In this document: one piece after another, positions 33,650-43,350 of the stretch
How positions within the stretch are numbered: position 1 is the first letter of the stretch
Layout of the letters: each line of letters opens with the position of its first letter
NCBI RefSeq assembly: GCF_001292705.1
Contig: NZ_LGAK01000019.1
Span: forward strand, 1-64,000
Reading direction: 5' to 3'
Origin: Marinagarivorans algicola
GTDB taxonomy: Bacteria; Pseudomonadota; Gammaproteobacteria; Pseudomonadales; Cellvibrionaceae
DNA length: 64,000 nt
Made by a program: the position numbers and the translations under genes
The notes under the pieces: generated by a model
Told to the model about the DNA's origin: nothing
The model's database searches: none
Seen by the model: the letters and a program-made list of their open reading frames with translations, nothing else

Positions 33650-35509
33650 ATGCAATTGGCGATGCTCGATGTAAGTATTATTCTTATTTACATCATAGGT
33701 ACTTTAGTGATTGGTTTTTGGATTGCTAAACGTGCTTCTAAAAACATGAGTAGCTATTTTTTAGGGGGAAATAAATTATCTTGGTGGACGTTAGGTTTAT
33801 CGAATGCATCGGGCCAATTTGATATTAGCGGTACCATGCTAATGGTTTTTTGGCTATTCGTTTACGGTATGAAAAGTATTTATATACCTTGGCTATGGCC
33901 TGCTTTCAACCAAATATTTTTGATGGTGTTTTTAAGTATTTGGTTGCGGCGCTCAGGTGTAATGACCGGTGCAGAATGGATTCGCTTTCGTTTTGGCGAG
34001 AGTCGAGGCGCGACTTTATCTAATATTATTGTGATTGCGTTTGCACTGTGTTTGGTGTTGGGCTTTTTGGCATATGGTTTTATTGGTATTGGTAAATTTG
34101 CGGCTGTCTTTTTACCTTGGCAGCTCAGTGCTGATGCTTATTGGAATGAAGTATATTACGGTGTGATTATTACAGCTATTACCACCTTATACGTAGTAAA
34201 AGGTGGTATGTATTCAGTTGTTTTTACCGAAGTCTTACAGTTTTTTATGATGACAATTGCGTGTATTGCAGTTGGTGTGATCGCTATTAATTCTGTTAGT
34301 CCCGAGATGATCAGAGCCGCTGTGCCAGAAGGGTGGTTTGATGCAGGTATCGCATGGGAGTTAGGACATGATTGGTCGTCGTTATTACCTGCTGCGCAAA
34401 ATAAAGTGATTGAAGAAGGAATGAACCTATTCGGCATTTTTGTCTCAATGGTTTTATTGCGTGGTATTTTAGTGAGCTTAGCGGGGCCTGCGCCTAATTA
34501 TGATATGCAGCGAATCTTATCAGCCCGCTCACCGAAAGAAGCAGCCATGATGAGTGGTTTTGTGAATGTTGCTTTATTGATTCCGCGTTACATGCTTATT
34601 GCTGGTTTAACGGTTTTAGCGGTAGTGTTTTTTATGCCTGAACTAAAAGCCATGGGACCGGATATTGACTTTGAAAAAATCCTTCCCTTTGCGATCCGTA
34701 ATTATATTCCGACAGGTTTAGCGGGCTTGTTGATTGCAGGTCTTATTGCGGCGTATATGTCTACTTTCGCAGCGACCACCAACGCAGCACCTGCGTATGT
34801 GGTGAATGATATTTACAAGCGCTACTTTAACCCCAATGCCCAAGACAAAACCTATGTAAGGTTGAGTTATTTAGTGTCTATCGCTTTTGTTGTGGCGGGG
34901 TCATTAATTGGCTTACTGATTCCGTCTTTAAATGTCATTGTTTTGTGGATTGTGGGTGCGTTGTACGGTGGTTATACCGCAGCCAATGTCCTTAAGTGGT
35001 ACTGGTGGCGTTTCAATGGTTATGGTTATTTCTTTGGTATGTTGGCCGGTATTTTAGTCGCTATTCCTTTAATGTTTTTAGACATTAATGAATTACACGC
35101 CTTTCCTATTATTTTAGGTTTTTGCTTAGCGGCTTGTGTTGTTGGTTCGTTGTTAACCCCTCCCGATGATATGACGGTATTGAAGAAATTTTATTACCGT
35201 GTGCGCCCTTGGGGTTTTTGGGGGCCGGTTTATAAAGCGTTACAACAAGATTGTCCAGAAGTGGCTAAGAATAAAGACTTTTTGCGTGATGCATTGAATG
35301 TTGTGCTAGGTATTGTTTGGCATAGCTGCTTGACAAGTATCGGCATATTATTGGTTTTACAGCAGTGGAATGCCTTGGTTTTTGTTGTTGGCGTTACGGG
35401 ATTGATTAGCTTTTTATTAAAGAAAAATTGGTATGACAATCTCGAAAATTATCCGGCGGATTATTCGGAAGATAAATTTCAACATCATATAAATGCACGT
35501 CAGCGATAG
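33650..35509 (+). CDS. SSS-family sodium:solute symporter, probable manno-oligosaccharide importer
   Basis: A 619-aa inner-membrane protein with about 13-14 hydrophobic helices. Sodium-symporter landmarks are ASKNMSSYFLGGNKLSWWTLGLSNASGQFDISG in the first two helices, GAEWIRFRFGESRG, and PTGLAGLLIAGLIAAYMSTFAATTNAAPAYVVNDIY, the signature segment. It is longer than a typical 500-550-aa SSS transporter by a cytoplasmic C-terminal part. It is 91 bp upstream of GH130 on the same strand, and so is very probably the importer of mannobiose or mannosyl-glucose feeding that enzyme. The substrate is inferred from context. Confidence 0.85.
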   Translation: MQLAMLDVSIILIYIIGTLVIGFWIAKRASKNMSSYFLGGNKLSWWTLGLSNASGQFDISGTMLMVFWLFVYGMKSIYIPWLWPAFNQIFLMVFLSIWLRRSGVMTGAEWIRFRFGESRGATLSNIIVIAFALCLVLGFLAYGFIGIGKFAAVFLPWQLSADAYWNEVYYGVIITAITTLYVVKGGMYSVVFTEVLQFFMMTIACIAVGVIAINSVSPEMIRAAVPEGWFDAGIAWELGHDWSSLLPAAQNKVIEEGMNLFGIFVSMVLLRGILVSLAGPAPNYDMQRILSARSPKEAAMMSGFVNVALLIPRYMLIAGLTVLAVVFFMPELKAMGPDIDFEKILPFAIRNYIPTGLAGLLIAGLIAAYMSTFAATTNAAPAYVVNDIYKRYFNPNAQDKTYVRLSYLVSIAFVVAGSLIGLLIPSLNVIVLWIVGALYGGYTAANVLKWYWWRFNGYGYFFGMLAGILVAIPLMFLDINELHAFPIILGFCLAACVVGSLLTPPDDMTVLKKFYYRVRPWGFWGPVYKALQQDCPEVAKNKDFLRDALNVVLGIVWHSCLTSIGILLVLQQWNALVFVVGVTGLISFLLKKNWYDNLENYPADYSEDKFQHHINARQR

Positions 35510-35600
35510 TATGACGAGGAAATAATAGTAAATATTTTAATATAATTAAAAATTGACGCCGATATTGCTGTCGGCGAATTAGACTGAATGGGTAAATATA

Positions 35601-36782
35601 ATGAGTGATTTTAAAGCAAGACTTAAGCAAATCGTTTCAGAGCATGAAGTATTAATTCAACAGCGCAATAAGCCCAGTGCATCGAGTAATGGTATTTTTC
35701 AACGCTGGGAAAACCCTGTCGTCACTGCTGCACATGCCCCAATTATTTGGCGCTACGATTTAGACGAAAAAACGAATCCATTATTGATGGAGCGTATTGG
35801 TGTGAATGCGGCACTTAACCCTGGTGCGATTAAATTTAACGATAAGTATGTATTAGTGGTTCGTGTTGAAGGTCACGATCGGAAATCCTTTTTTGCAGTG
35901 GCCGAAAGTGATAACGGTATTGATAACTTTAAATTCCGTGACTACCCGATTGTGATGCCAGAAACCTCCGAGCCTGATACCAATGTTTATGATATGCGTT
36001 TAACGCAGCATCAAGATGGCTGGATTTATGGTTTGTTTTGTACTGAGCGTAAAGATAAAACACGAATGGAAGATACCTCCGCGGCTGAAGCGCAGTGTGG
36101 TATTGCCCGTACGAAAGATTTAGTGACTTGGGAGCGCTTACCTGATTTGATTACCCACAGTGGCCAGCAGCGCAACGTTGTCTTGCATCCTGAGTTTTTT
36201 GAGGGTAAATATGCACTTTATACACGTCCACAAGATGGCTTTATTAGTGTGGGTGGCGGTGGCGGTATTGGTTGGGGCTTGTGCGATGACATGACCAACG
36301 CCGAAGTTAAAAGCGAAGTGATTGTTGATGGAAAAATTTATCACACCATTAAAGAAATTAAAAATGGCCAAGGTCCTGCCCCCATTAAAACCGATGAGGG
36401 TTGGTTGCATTTAGCTCATGGCGTTCGCAACACAGCTGCCGGCTTACGCTATGTGCTTTATATGTTCATGACAGCGCTTAACGAGCCTTGGAAAGTCACC
36501 CACGCACCGGGCGGCCATTTAATTGCTCCCGAAGGTAAAGAACGTGTGGGTGATGTGAGCAATGTTTGCTTTAGTAATGGTTGGATACAAGAGGGGAATG
36601 ACGTTAATATTTATTATGCTTCATCGGATACCCGTATTCATGTTGCTACAACAACAGTTGAGCAATTGGTTGATTATGTTAAAAACACTCCAGAAGATGG
36701 CTTGCGTTCTGCTTTATCGGTAGAGACGCGTTGTGCCCTTATTGAAAAAAACTTACGTATTTTAAGTGAAGCCTGTGAATAA
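35601..36782 (+). CDS. 4-O-beta-D-mannosyl-D-glucose phosphorylase, GH130
   Basis: A 393-aa GH130 (subfamily 1-type) enzyme. It cleaves Man-beta-1,4-Glc with phosphate into alpha-mannose-1-phosphate and glucose, saving one ATP. Five-bladed propeller features are visible ([51 protein letters not shown]). The Asp in NVYDMRL is residue 131, the position I recall for the catalytic Asp in the Bacteroides fragilis enzyme. Length matches the family. It is followed after 4 bp by the 2-epimerase that supplies its substrate, an arrangement established for bacterial mannan catabolism. No signal peptide: cytoplasmic. Confidence 0.9.
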   Translation: MSDFKARLKQIVSEHEVLIQQRNKPSASSNGIFQRWENPVVTAAHAPIIWRYDLDEKTNPLLMERIGVNAALNPGAIKFNDKYVLVVRVEGHDRKSFFAVAESDNGIDNFKFRDYPIVMPETSEPDTNVYDMRLTQHQDGWIYGLFCTERKDKTRMEDTSAAEAQCGIARTKDLVTWERLPDLITHSGQQRNVVLHPEFFEGKYALYTRPQDGFISVGGGGGIGWGLCDDMTNAEVKSEVIVDGKIYHTIKEIKNGQGPAPIKTDEGWLHLAHGVRNTAAGLRYVLYMFMTALNEPWKVTHAPGGHLIAPEGKERVGDVSNVCFSNGWIQEGNDVNIYYASSDTRIHVATTTVEQLVDYVKNTPEDGLRSALSVETRCALIEKNLRILSEACE

Positions 36783-36786
36783 TTTA

Positions 36787-38019
36787 ATGAGTGAGCAGCT
36801 GCTTTCTGACATTCAGCGATTTAAAAAAGAGTTGTTGTCAGAATTTAGCGCTATTAATAACTATTGGCTATCCACGGTTTTAAATGATCAGGGTTTTTTG
36901 GGTGAAATTAGCGCCGTTGGTGAAGCAAAAGCCGATGCCGATAAAGGTATTATCTTAACAACACGCATGCTGTGGTATTTTAGTGAAGCGGCGCTTTATG
37001 CGCCTGAGCCTTCATTAGTGGCAGCGGCTCATAAAATGTATGACTTTATTGCGCAGCATTTTATTGATCAAGAGCACGGTGGTGTTTTTTGGTCGCTTGA
37101 TGCGAATGGTGATGTTGTTAACGGGCGTAAACAAACCTACGCTCAGGCTTTTGCGGTGTATGCACTGAGTGCATATTATCGATTATCACGCAATATGGTC
37201 GCATTAACATCAGCACGCTCTATTTATGGTTTTATCGAAAAGCATGCCTATGACAGTGTTCACGGTGGCTATTTTGAGGCTTTTGACCGTGATTGGGGTG
37301 CGTTAGATGATATTCGTTTAAGTGAAAAAGATTTGCCCAGCGCTAAAACAATGAATACTCACTTACATATGCTAGAGGCCTTTACCGGTTTGCTGCAAGC
37401 TGAGCGAGTTGCGGCCAATGTTGCGGCTGCAACCAATGTTGAAAATAGCTTAAAGCGTTTACTGGAAACCTATGAGAACAATTTTATTGACTATAGCAAC
37501 GGTCATTTAAAAATGTTTTTAAGCCGAGATTGGACAGACGAAAGTATAGAGCTAAGCTACGGTCATGATATAGAAAGCAGTTGGTTAGTGTGGGAGGCTC
37601 TGGAGGTATTGGCTGTTCCCGCGCTAACGAAGCGCTATCAATCTCAGGTTGAAACATTGTTTTCAACTTGCTTTAAAGAAGGCATAGCGAAAGACGGCTC
37701 TGCTCTTGAGGTGTTTGACCTTGAGAGCGGAAAAGCCATTCATGAGCGCATTTGGTGGGTCCAAGCCGAGGCAATGGTGGGGTATTTTAATGCATGGCAA
37801 ATGACCGCCGACGATAAATACTGGCAAGCGGTGCTAGCGGTGTGGCATTTTATTAAAGAGCAGGTCATCGATAGCGCGCACGGGGAATGGCATTGGGTAG
37901 CGCAGTGCGATCAACAGGCGCAGCAGTCATTTTATAAGGTTGGCTTTTGGAAGGGCCCCTATCACAATGGCCGGTCATTGATTGAATTGTGTCGCCGTAT
38001 AGAGTCGTTAAAGAAATAA
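36787..38019 (+). CDS. Cellobiose/mannobiose 2-epimerase
   Basis: A 410-aa AGE-superfamily enzyme that epimerises the reducing-end sugar of beta-1,4-linked disaccharides, here turning mannobiose into mannosyl-glucose. Typical cellobiose 2-epimerase features are present: DADKGIILTTRMLWYFS, TMNTHLHMLEAFTGL with an active-site His, GHDIESSWLVWEA, WWVQAEAMVGYFNA, and the C-terminal KVGFWKGPYHNGRS with the final catalytic His. A GTG at 36766 overlaps GH130, but the ATG at 36787 gives the usual N-terminus. It is cytoplasmic and co-transcribed with GH130. The pairing makes mannobiose a more likely substrate than cellobiose. Confidence 0.88.
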   Translation: MSEQLLSDIQRFKKELLSEFSAINNYWLSTVLNDQGFLGEISAVGEAKADADKGIILTTRMLWYFSEAALYAPEPSLVAAAHKMYDFIAQHFIDQEHGGVFWSLDANGDVVNGRKQTYAQAFAVYALSAYYRLSRNMVALTSARSIYGFIEKHAYDSVHGGYFEAFDRDWGALDDIRLSEKDLPSAKTMNTHLHMLEAFTGLLQAERVAANVAAATNVENSLKRLLETYENNFIDYSNGHLKMFLSRDWTDESIELSYGHDIESSWLVWEALEVLAVPALTKRYQSQVETLFSTCFKEGIAKDGSALEVFDLESGKAIHERIWWVQAEAMVGYFNAWQMTADDKYWQAVLAVWHFIKEQVIDSAHGEWHWVAQCDQQAQQSFYKVGFWKGPYHNGRSLIELCRRIESLKK

Positions 38020-38295
38020 TAACCAAGTGCCCTACTTATACCAGAGGGTATTCAATTAATGCTCGCAGTGTCATTAAGGGTCACAATGTATGCAATATTA
38101 AAGTGTTTATCATTAAATATTCTATATTTAATTGCTGCCTTTGCGCTGCTGTGTGTTAATTGAAAGATAAAAATAATAGACCTCTGTTGGTTATATTTCC
38201 CGCGTGGACTGACAATCAAGAGGGTACGATCTTCCAAATCGATAATATTATCTATTCGCAATAATGACGACAATCAATTAATGTACGTGTAAATT
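38020..38295. other. Intergenic stretch before the esterase gene
   Basis: No supported gene. It holds a perfect 12-bp palindrome, GATAATATTATC, at 38241-38252, about 100 bp before the esterase start, which could be a regulator site. It does not resemble the ACTAAA/TTTAGT palindromes of this locus. Several AT-rich patches could be promoters but none is convincing. Confidence 0.4.
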
Positions 38296-38333
38296 AAAAG
38301 CCAGCCAACGATTTTCGTCATTGGTTGGCTTTT
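38296..38333 (+). terminator. Hairpin between the epimerase and esterase genes
   Basis: AAAAGCCAGCCAA (38296-38308) pairs with TTGGTTGGCTTTT (38321-38333) with one G-T wobble. An inner CGA/TCG stem and a small bulge lie between, and the hairpin ends in T4. It sits 7 bp before the AGGGAG ribosome site of the esterase, so it could act as the end of the upstream operon or as an attenuator for the esterase. Confidence 0.6.
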
Positions 38334-38352
38334 GACGTCTAGGGAGCATATC

Positions 38353-40257
38353 TTGAAAAATACGGTTATTACTTTAATGATGATGTTGCTATCGGCAACG
38401 ACTTTGGCTGAACCACTGTCGTTTTCTTCTTTATTTGCCGACCATATGGTATTGCAGCGTGAGCAAGCTATAGCTGTTTGGGGGAGCGGTACTCGCAATA
38501 CCACTGTTACAGTGTCGCTCGGTAGCGTGAGCCAAGTGGGTAAGGTGGATGATCAGGGGCGCTGGAAAGTACACCTACCTCCACAAGCTGCCGGTGGCCC
38601 GTTCAAGCTAACGGTGAGCTCTGGAAGTGACACAATTATATTGACCGATGTATTGATAGGTGATGTTTGGTTGGCTTCAGGGCAATCGAATATGGAGTGG
38701 AAGGTTGATTGGAAAATTAACAATTTAGAAGCCGAGAAAAAAGATAGCCACTTCCCTAAAATACGCTTTTTTAGTGTCAATACCGATGTGAAATTAGACA
38801 AGCAACAAGATGTTTATGGATCTCGTTGGCAAGTTGCAAGCGAGCAAACGGTGGGTAATTTTTCGGCGGCGGCATGGTTTTTTGCTAAAGCGGGTTTTAA
38901 AGAGAAGGGCGTGCCTATTGGTATTATCGATAGTACCGTCGGAGGAACCCCCGCCCAAGGGTGGACCCCACTCGAAAACTTACTGACACTCGATGGCTAT
39001 AAAGCAGTTGCTCAGGATATGAAAAATAATCCGGACATCTGGGAAAAGCGCATTGAGATCCGGGCGCGCAACGAAGAAAATAAACGGAATATTATTCGCA
39101 ATGACAAGCTGACCCAGAAATTTGGGTTTCATAGGTTATCGTTTGATGATACGCCCTGGAAGGTTGTGAATATTCCTTTGGCCGAACCGTTGAGTGATAT
39201 TGTTTGGTTGCGAAAAACGATCGAGTTAAACCATATGCCCAAACAGGCACAATTATCGCTGGGCAGTATTACTCAATTAGCAAAGTTTTATGTTAATGGC
39301 ATACTGGTAGAAGAAAAAACCTGGAAGGATAAAACCAAAGTAATCACTTTGCCTAGTAACCTGCTTAAAAAAGGTCAAAATATCATAGCGCTGCGTGTGG
39401 CTAATGATTGGGATAATAAAGTTCAAGTGGGTAAAGATAATGAAGTGTGGTTAAGCCATGACGGTCAAAAAATGAGCCTTGCAGGGCAATGGAAGTACAA
39501 CAATACGGTTGAGCCGCCATTGCCTGAGGTTGAGCGCATTAGCTCATGGCCTACGGGTCTCTATAACGCAATGATACATCCATTGACGCCGGCCTCTATT
39601 AAAGGCGTTATTTGGTATCAAGGCGAGGCTAATGTCGATAGGGCGCAAGAATATCAGACGCTATTTACCGCTTTAATTAACGGTTGGCGCACCCGCTTTG
39701 AAAGACCGGATCTTCCCTTTGTTTTTGTACAATTGGCTGGGTACTTGCCCAAAAAAAATGAACCTTCAGAAAGCGATTGGGCACTTTTACGAGAGCAGCA
39801 AGCCAAAACACTTGCGCTACCTTATACCGCCATGGCAGTGACTATCGATATTGGTGAGGCGCATGATATTCACCCCAGAAATAAACAAGATGTAGGCCGC
39901 CGTCTTTGGTTGGCGGCTAAAACGGTGGCTTATGGTGATGAGGTTGATTATAGCGGTCCGACTTATCAGTCGCTAAATGTCGATGCCGACAAAGCTTCAA
40001 TACAGCTCACCTTTAAGGCGAATACGCCTTTAGTGATGAAAGGCGATACCCTTAAAGGTTTTGAAATTGCCGGTCAAGACGGTCGTTATTACCGTGCGCA
40101 GGCACGTATAACGGGCGATAAAACGGTGTCTATTTCATCGCCCAACGTATTAAAGCCTTTATTTGTGCGCTATGCGTGGGCTGATAATTCGTCGGCCAAT
40201 TTATACGATGGCTATCGTTTGCCAGCTGTTCCCTTTAGAAGTGATGCGTCGCACTAG
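38353..40257 (+). CDS. SASA/SGNH-type acetylesterase, probable mannan acetylesterase
   Basis: A 634-aa exported protein of the sialate O-acetylesterase family. The signal peptide is MKNTVITLMMMLLSATTLA. The nucleophile block GQSNMEW carries Ser112, the oxyanion and second block is GVIWYQGEANVDRAQEYQTL, and the catalytic His lies in AHDIHPRNKQDVGRRLW. A jelly-roll insert (SLGSITQLAKFYVNG) splits the SGNH domain, as in other long family members. In mannan loci these enzymes remove acetyl groups from acetylated (gluco)mannan, so that is the likely substrate. It is not proven here. The start is TTG at 38353 with AGGGAG 6 nt upstream; an earlier TTG at 38332 lies inside the hairpin. Confidence 0.83.
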   Translation: MKNTVITLMMMLLSATTLAEPLSFSSLFADHMVLQREQAIAVWGSGTRNTTVTVSLGSVSQVGKVDDQGRWKVHLPPQAAGGPFKLTVSSGSDTIILTDVLIGDVWLASGQSNMEWKVDWKINNLEAEKKDSHFPKIRFFSVNTDVKLDKQQDVYGSRWQVASEQTVGNFSAAAWFFAKAGFKEKGVPIGIIDSTVGGTPAQGWTPLENLLTLDGYKAVAQDMKNNPDIWEKRIEIRARNEENKRNIIRNDKLTQKFGFHRLSFDDTPWKVVNIPLAEPLSDIVWLRKTIELNHMPKQAQLSLGSITQLAKFYVNGILVEEKTWKDKTKVITLPSNLLKKGQNIIALRVANDWDNKVQVGKDNEVWLSHDGQKMSLAGQWKYNNTVEPPLPEVERISSWPTGLYNAMIHPLTPASIKGVIWYQGEANVDRAQEYQTLFTALINGWRTRFERPDLPFVFVQLAGYLPKKNEPSESDWALLREQQAKTLALPYTAMAVTIDIGEAHDIHPRNKQDVGRRLWLAAKTVAYGDEVDYSGPTYQSLNVDADKASIQLTFKANTPLVMKGDTLKGFEIAGQDGRYYRAQARITGDKTVSISSPNVLKPLFVRYAWADNSSANLYDGYRLPAVPFRSDASH

Positions 40258-40644
40258 ATGAAAGCTAGCTCCCTAGCGCTTGAAAGCGATTGGGGGGTGA
40301 GTCGTGCTGTGAGCGTGTATTTTCTTAATTGAACTGATATTTGAGTGAGGGCTTAGCGTTCGAGCCGGGCATATCTTTTAGCGTCACAGTGTTATCGGCA
40401 TTGTCGTGAGAGGTTAGACTTGTCATTTTTTATCATTATGCACGCCAACAACCGTTTTTTGCCTTGTATTGCATATAAATAAGCCAGTGGTTGTACGCGA
40501 GCTGCAGAGCTTTTTGATACGTTGGTAATATGAGTGTCGTTGGTGTCGTTTACGGATTGACAGCTTGCTGTTATCAGGCATAAACCGCCGATAAAACTAT
40601 AAAGTCATAGGGTTTTCATCGTGTCCTATTCTTTTAAGTATAAA
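40258..40644. other. Intergenic stretch between esterase and GH26 genes
   Basis: The esterase and GH26 genes converge here. I see no gene, RNA or promoter that can be supported. The only clear structure is the terminator at its right end (40645-40680). Confidence 0.45.
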
Positions 40645-40680
40645 AAAACCTTATTAGCTAAAGTAGGCTAATAAGGTTTT
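40645..40680 (-). terminator. Rho-independent terminator of the GH26 gene
   Basis: AAAACCTTATTAGC (40645-40658) and its complement (40667-40680) form a 14-bp perfect stem with an 8-nt loop. Read on the minus strand it is followed by a run of seven T. It lies 54 bp after the GH26 stop and could also work for the esterase gene on the other strand. Confidence 0.85.
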
Positions 40681-40734
40681 AAGGGTCGTGTCAGCGGAGA
40701 GCTGACGATAATGTCATGGTTGCAGGTCTAGTAC

Positions 40735-43008
40735 TTACTCTGTGACGCCGGCTTTCACGTAGCGAATGTTATCGAGCTGAAATTTACTGCCTTTTTGGCT
40801 GTCGCCCCAAGCCGGTAAAATCACAAGAGGCGAGCTCACCTTTGTAATATCTAAATTGCTAGCGTTTGCTGTGCCGTTAGCGACTTCAGAGTTTTCATGT
40901 GCAATTAAATCGTCAACATTAAAGGTGTAGGACTGCCATTGATCAAGTTCTGGAACGGTCATGTCAACATTATCTTGCAGGTTGATATCGCCCGTTGTGC
41001 AAGGCCATTGACAATCTACTTTAATAAACCAGCTATCTTCAAGCCCTGCAGGCGCTTCAATGATTTTTAAATCAAACTTTAATTGACCACCAATATAGGC
41101 GCTTAAATCTATGCTGCTGGTACCTAAAAGCTCACTGGTTGTTTGGTTTTCGATGTATTCATGCTGCAGTACATCGCCACGGTCGGTATCGCTCTCTACG
41201 GTTTCGACAATCTTATTGTTATCGGCTTTTAGCTTCCAGCGCTTAATGGCATCATCAAAGACAAAAAATACATCATCGCCTAGCTCACCGGTACTTGGCG
41301 CTGGTGTGCTGGGTTCATCAGTGCCGGGTATATATTTAACATTATCTAGTCTAAACTCGGCGCCAATTTGATTGGGGCCATAAGCCGGAAAAATCACTAA
41401 GGGGCTGGTAACTTTTGTAATATCTAAAGAATCGTTGCCATTATCTTTGGCAATAAGATCTTTAACATTGAACTTGTAGATTTGCCATTCGCCCACTGTG
41501 GGAGCTATGCCATCGATATTATCTTTTATCGGTACATCGCCGGTACCACAAGGCCAGCCGCAATCGACTTTAATTGACCAGTTACCATCGATGTTGGCAG
41601 GTTCGTTAATGATTTTGAGGTCAAACTCTAAGGTGCCTGTTGAGTAACCCGATAAATCAACAGAAGAGCCCTCTGTGATTAACTCAACGGTGGCTTCAGC
41701 ACCGGTATATTTATAATTGAGTACCTTGCCTTTTGTTGTATCTTCATCGTCGACAATGGACTCTGTAATTTTTGATACGCTACCGGCTTTGAGTCTAAAT
41801 TGTGTGAAGTCATCTTCAAAAACAATAAAGGGCTCGGTGGGTAAGGCGGGTTCGGGGTCGGGGTCTGTACCTGTACTGCCACCTGGGATTTCGAGAATAA
41901 GATGATCGTCGCCGTCATAGTTAGACCACGGTGCTTTCTCGTCGAGTGTCACAATACGGGGGCTATTATAAAGGGCGATAATTTCGGCATCAGTATTTTT
42001 TTCGAAGGTTTCTTCTGCCCACGTCATAATGAAAGTCCAAAGCGGTTGCTGCTCTAGGATCTCGGGGGTGGGGAGTTGGTTGACTTCACCTAAAGCAATA
42101 GGTTTGCCGTTGGCTTTAGCGACCATAAGGTCGTATTTTTCTTGAGAGAATCCTGTGCCGTCAGTGTTGTAGTTATCGAGCGTTAAAATATCATAATACT
42201 CGGGGCCAGGATCATAGGCGTCTAAGTCTTCGGCGAGTGTTGCAAAGTCTTGTAGGTTCCATACAAAAGTTAGGTTGGTGAGCTCTTGCTCTTGCACAAG
42301 GTAGTCATGTGTCAGTCTGTAAAGGCGGGCGGTATATTCTGGCGAGCCTTCCTTAGACCACCAAAAAATGGTCTGATTCATTTCGTGAAATGGGCGGAAA
42401 AGTACACGCACACCATCATCACTGATCATTTTTAAAAGAAAGGCCATGTTGTCTAGGCGTTTTTTCCAAGCGAGGTTAAGCGGTTCGCCGTCAGTGAGTA
42501 AGCTAGACCACTCGGCGTCACTCAGGTTACCTTGTATCGAGGCGATATTTTCTGTTTGCCCGCTTTGGTTTTCCCACGCGCAAGACTCACCGGTTGTGGG
42601 GGGGCATACGTGCGCCATGACCTGTACAAGCATACCTTGACGCCAGCGTTTTTGGGCTTCAAAAATCATGTTTAAGCGATTATCGACATCTTCGCCACTG
42701 AATAAAAAGTCACCGCTCCAAAGACTAGGCCATTTGCCAACAAGCTTAGCCATTTTGTCTGTTTGTAGGCCTGGCTCGGCATTGGGTTCGCGATTGTGTA
42801 TACCAATCACGGTTTTTTCACCTTTAATGCTGTTTAAATAATTGAGCATTTCAGGCACGAGTAGTGGCTCAGCGCTCGGTGCGGCACTGCTGGAGCTCTT
42901 AGATTCACCGTGCGTAGTTGTGGTGACGCTGACATCGTCACTGCCACAGGCCGCTAAGGCTAGACTGGTAGCGACGGCGATCGCTAGTGGTTTAATATTG
43001 ATCATCAT
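40735..43008 (-). CDS. GH26 beta-mannanase lipoprotein with two C-terminal CBM-like modules
   Basis: A 757-aa cell-surface or outer-membrane lipoprotein (lipobox LALAAC) with a Ser-rich linker. The GH26 catalytic domain spans about residues 45-355, with the acid/base E209 in RPFHEMNQ (followed by FWW) and the nucleophile E308 in ALGEVNQL, the classic GH26 pair. Two similar modules of about 160-170 residues follow (about 390-570 and 585-757). Each has a G-x-L-x-FDLKI strand, a W-P-C motif, and LDITKV(S/T)SPLVI...LDN(I/V)(R/K)Y. They look like the galactose-binding-type Exop_C/CBM modules common in Saccharophagus-type enzymes. It should cut beta-1,4-mannan into oligosaccharides for the TonB receptor encoded divergently. 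Confidence 0.88.
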   Translation of the reverse strand: MMINIKPLAIAVATSLALAACGSDDVSVTTTTHGESKSSSSAAPSAEPLLVPEMLNYLNSIKGEKTVIGIHNREPNAEPGLQTDKMAKLVGKWPSLWSGDFLFSGEDVDNRLNMIFEAQKRWRQGMLVQVMAHVCPPTTGESCAWENQSGQTENIASIQGNLSDAEWSSLLTDGEPLNLAWKKRLDNMAFLLKMISDDGVRVLFRPFHEMNQTIFWWSKEGSPEYTARLYRLTHDYLVQEQELTNLTFVWNLQDFATLAEDLDAYDPGPEYYDILTLDNYNTDGTGFSQEKYDLMVAKANGKPIALGEVNQLPTPEILEQQPLWTFIMTWAEETFEKNTDAEIIALYNSPRIVTLDEKAPWSNYDGDDHLILEIPGGSTGTDPDPEPALPTEPFIVFEDDFTQFRLKAGSVSKITESIVDDEDTTKGKVLNYKYTGAEATVELITEGSSVDLSGYSTGTLEFDLKIINEPANIDGNWSIKVDCGWPCGTGDVPIKDNIDGIAPTVGEWQIYKFNVKDLIAKDNGNDSLDITKVTSPLVIFPAYGPNQIGAEFRLDNVKYIPGTDEPSTPAPSTGELGDDVFFVFDDAIKRWKLKADNNKIVETVESDTDRGDVLQHEYIENQTTSELLGTSSIDLSAYIGGQLKFDLKIIEAPAGLEDSWFIKVDCQWPCTTGDINLQDNVDMTVPELDQWQSYTFNVDDLIAHENSEVANGTANASNLDITKVSSPLVILPAWGDSQKGSKFQLDNIRYVKAGVTE

Positions 43009-43109
43009 TTGTTACCTTTATTATTGTTTTGAGCAGCTGCTTTCTGGGGCAATAGCAATTGGGATGACCCGTCGGTGGGCCGCTCAACGGCGATTTATGC
43101 GATAATAAA

Positions 43110-43134
43110 ACTAAATTAATTTTATTTAGTTACT
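43110..43134. promoter_or_regulatory. Mannan-locus palindrome, copy 2 (candidate ROK operator)
   Basis: AACTAAAT (43109-43116) and ATTTAGTT (43124-43131) are perfect 8-bp arms with centre TAATTTT, the most symmetrical copy. It lies about 100 bp upstream of the GH26 start on the minus strand, the same distance as copies 1 and 3 from their genes. Confidence 0.72.
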
Positions 43135-43350
43135 TGTTTGATGAGTTAGGCGACAACAGTTCTATGGTAGACAAGAAAAAAAATAATAGCAATTGCCGAT
43201 TGATACTTTCATGGTAACAGTATTTATTTTTTATAAGCAGCTGATTATTATGTTTATTACTGGTCTTTAGTCCGAATTTACTTGTCTCTACGGATATTTT
43301 AGGGCTAAGGTTGTTATCTAGACGGGGAAAATGTAAACTTAAGTTGACTT

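Noticed and set aside
33650-33660. Mannan-locus palindrome before the symporter operon
   Set aside because: The AT-rich sequence before the symporter (ACTAAAAATATAAC...) shares only one arm with the motif; not counted as a copy.
38052-38273. 73-codon minus-strand frame in the epimerase-esterase gap
   Set aside because: Composition is not convincing, no family resemblance, and the palindrome and hairpin here suggest regulatory DNA.
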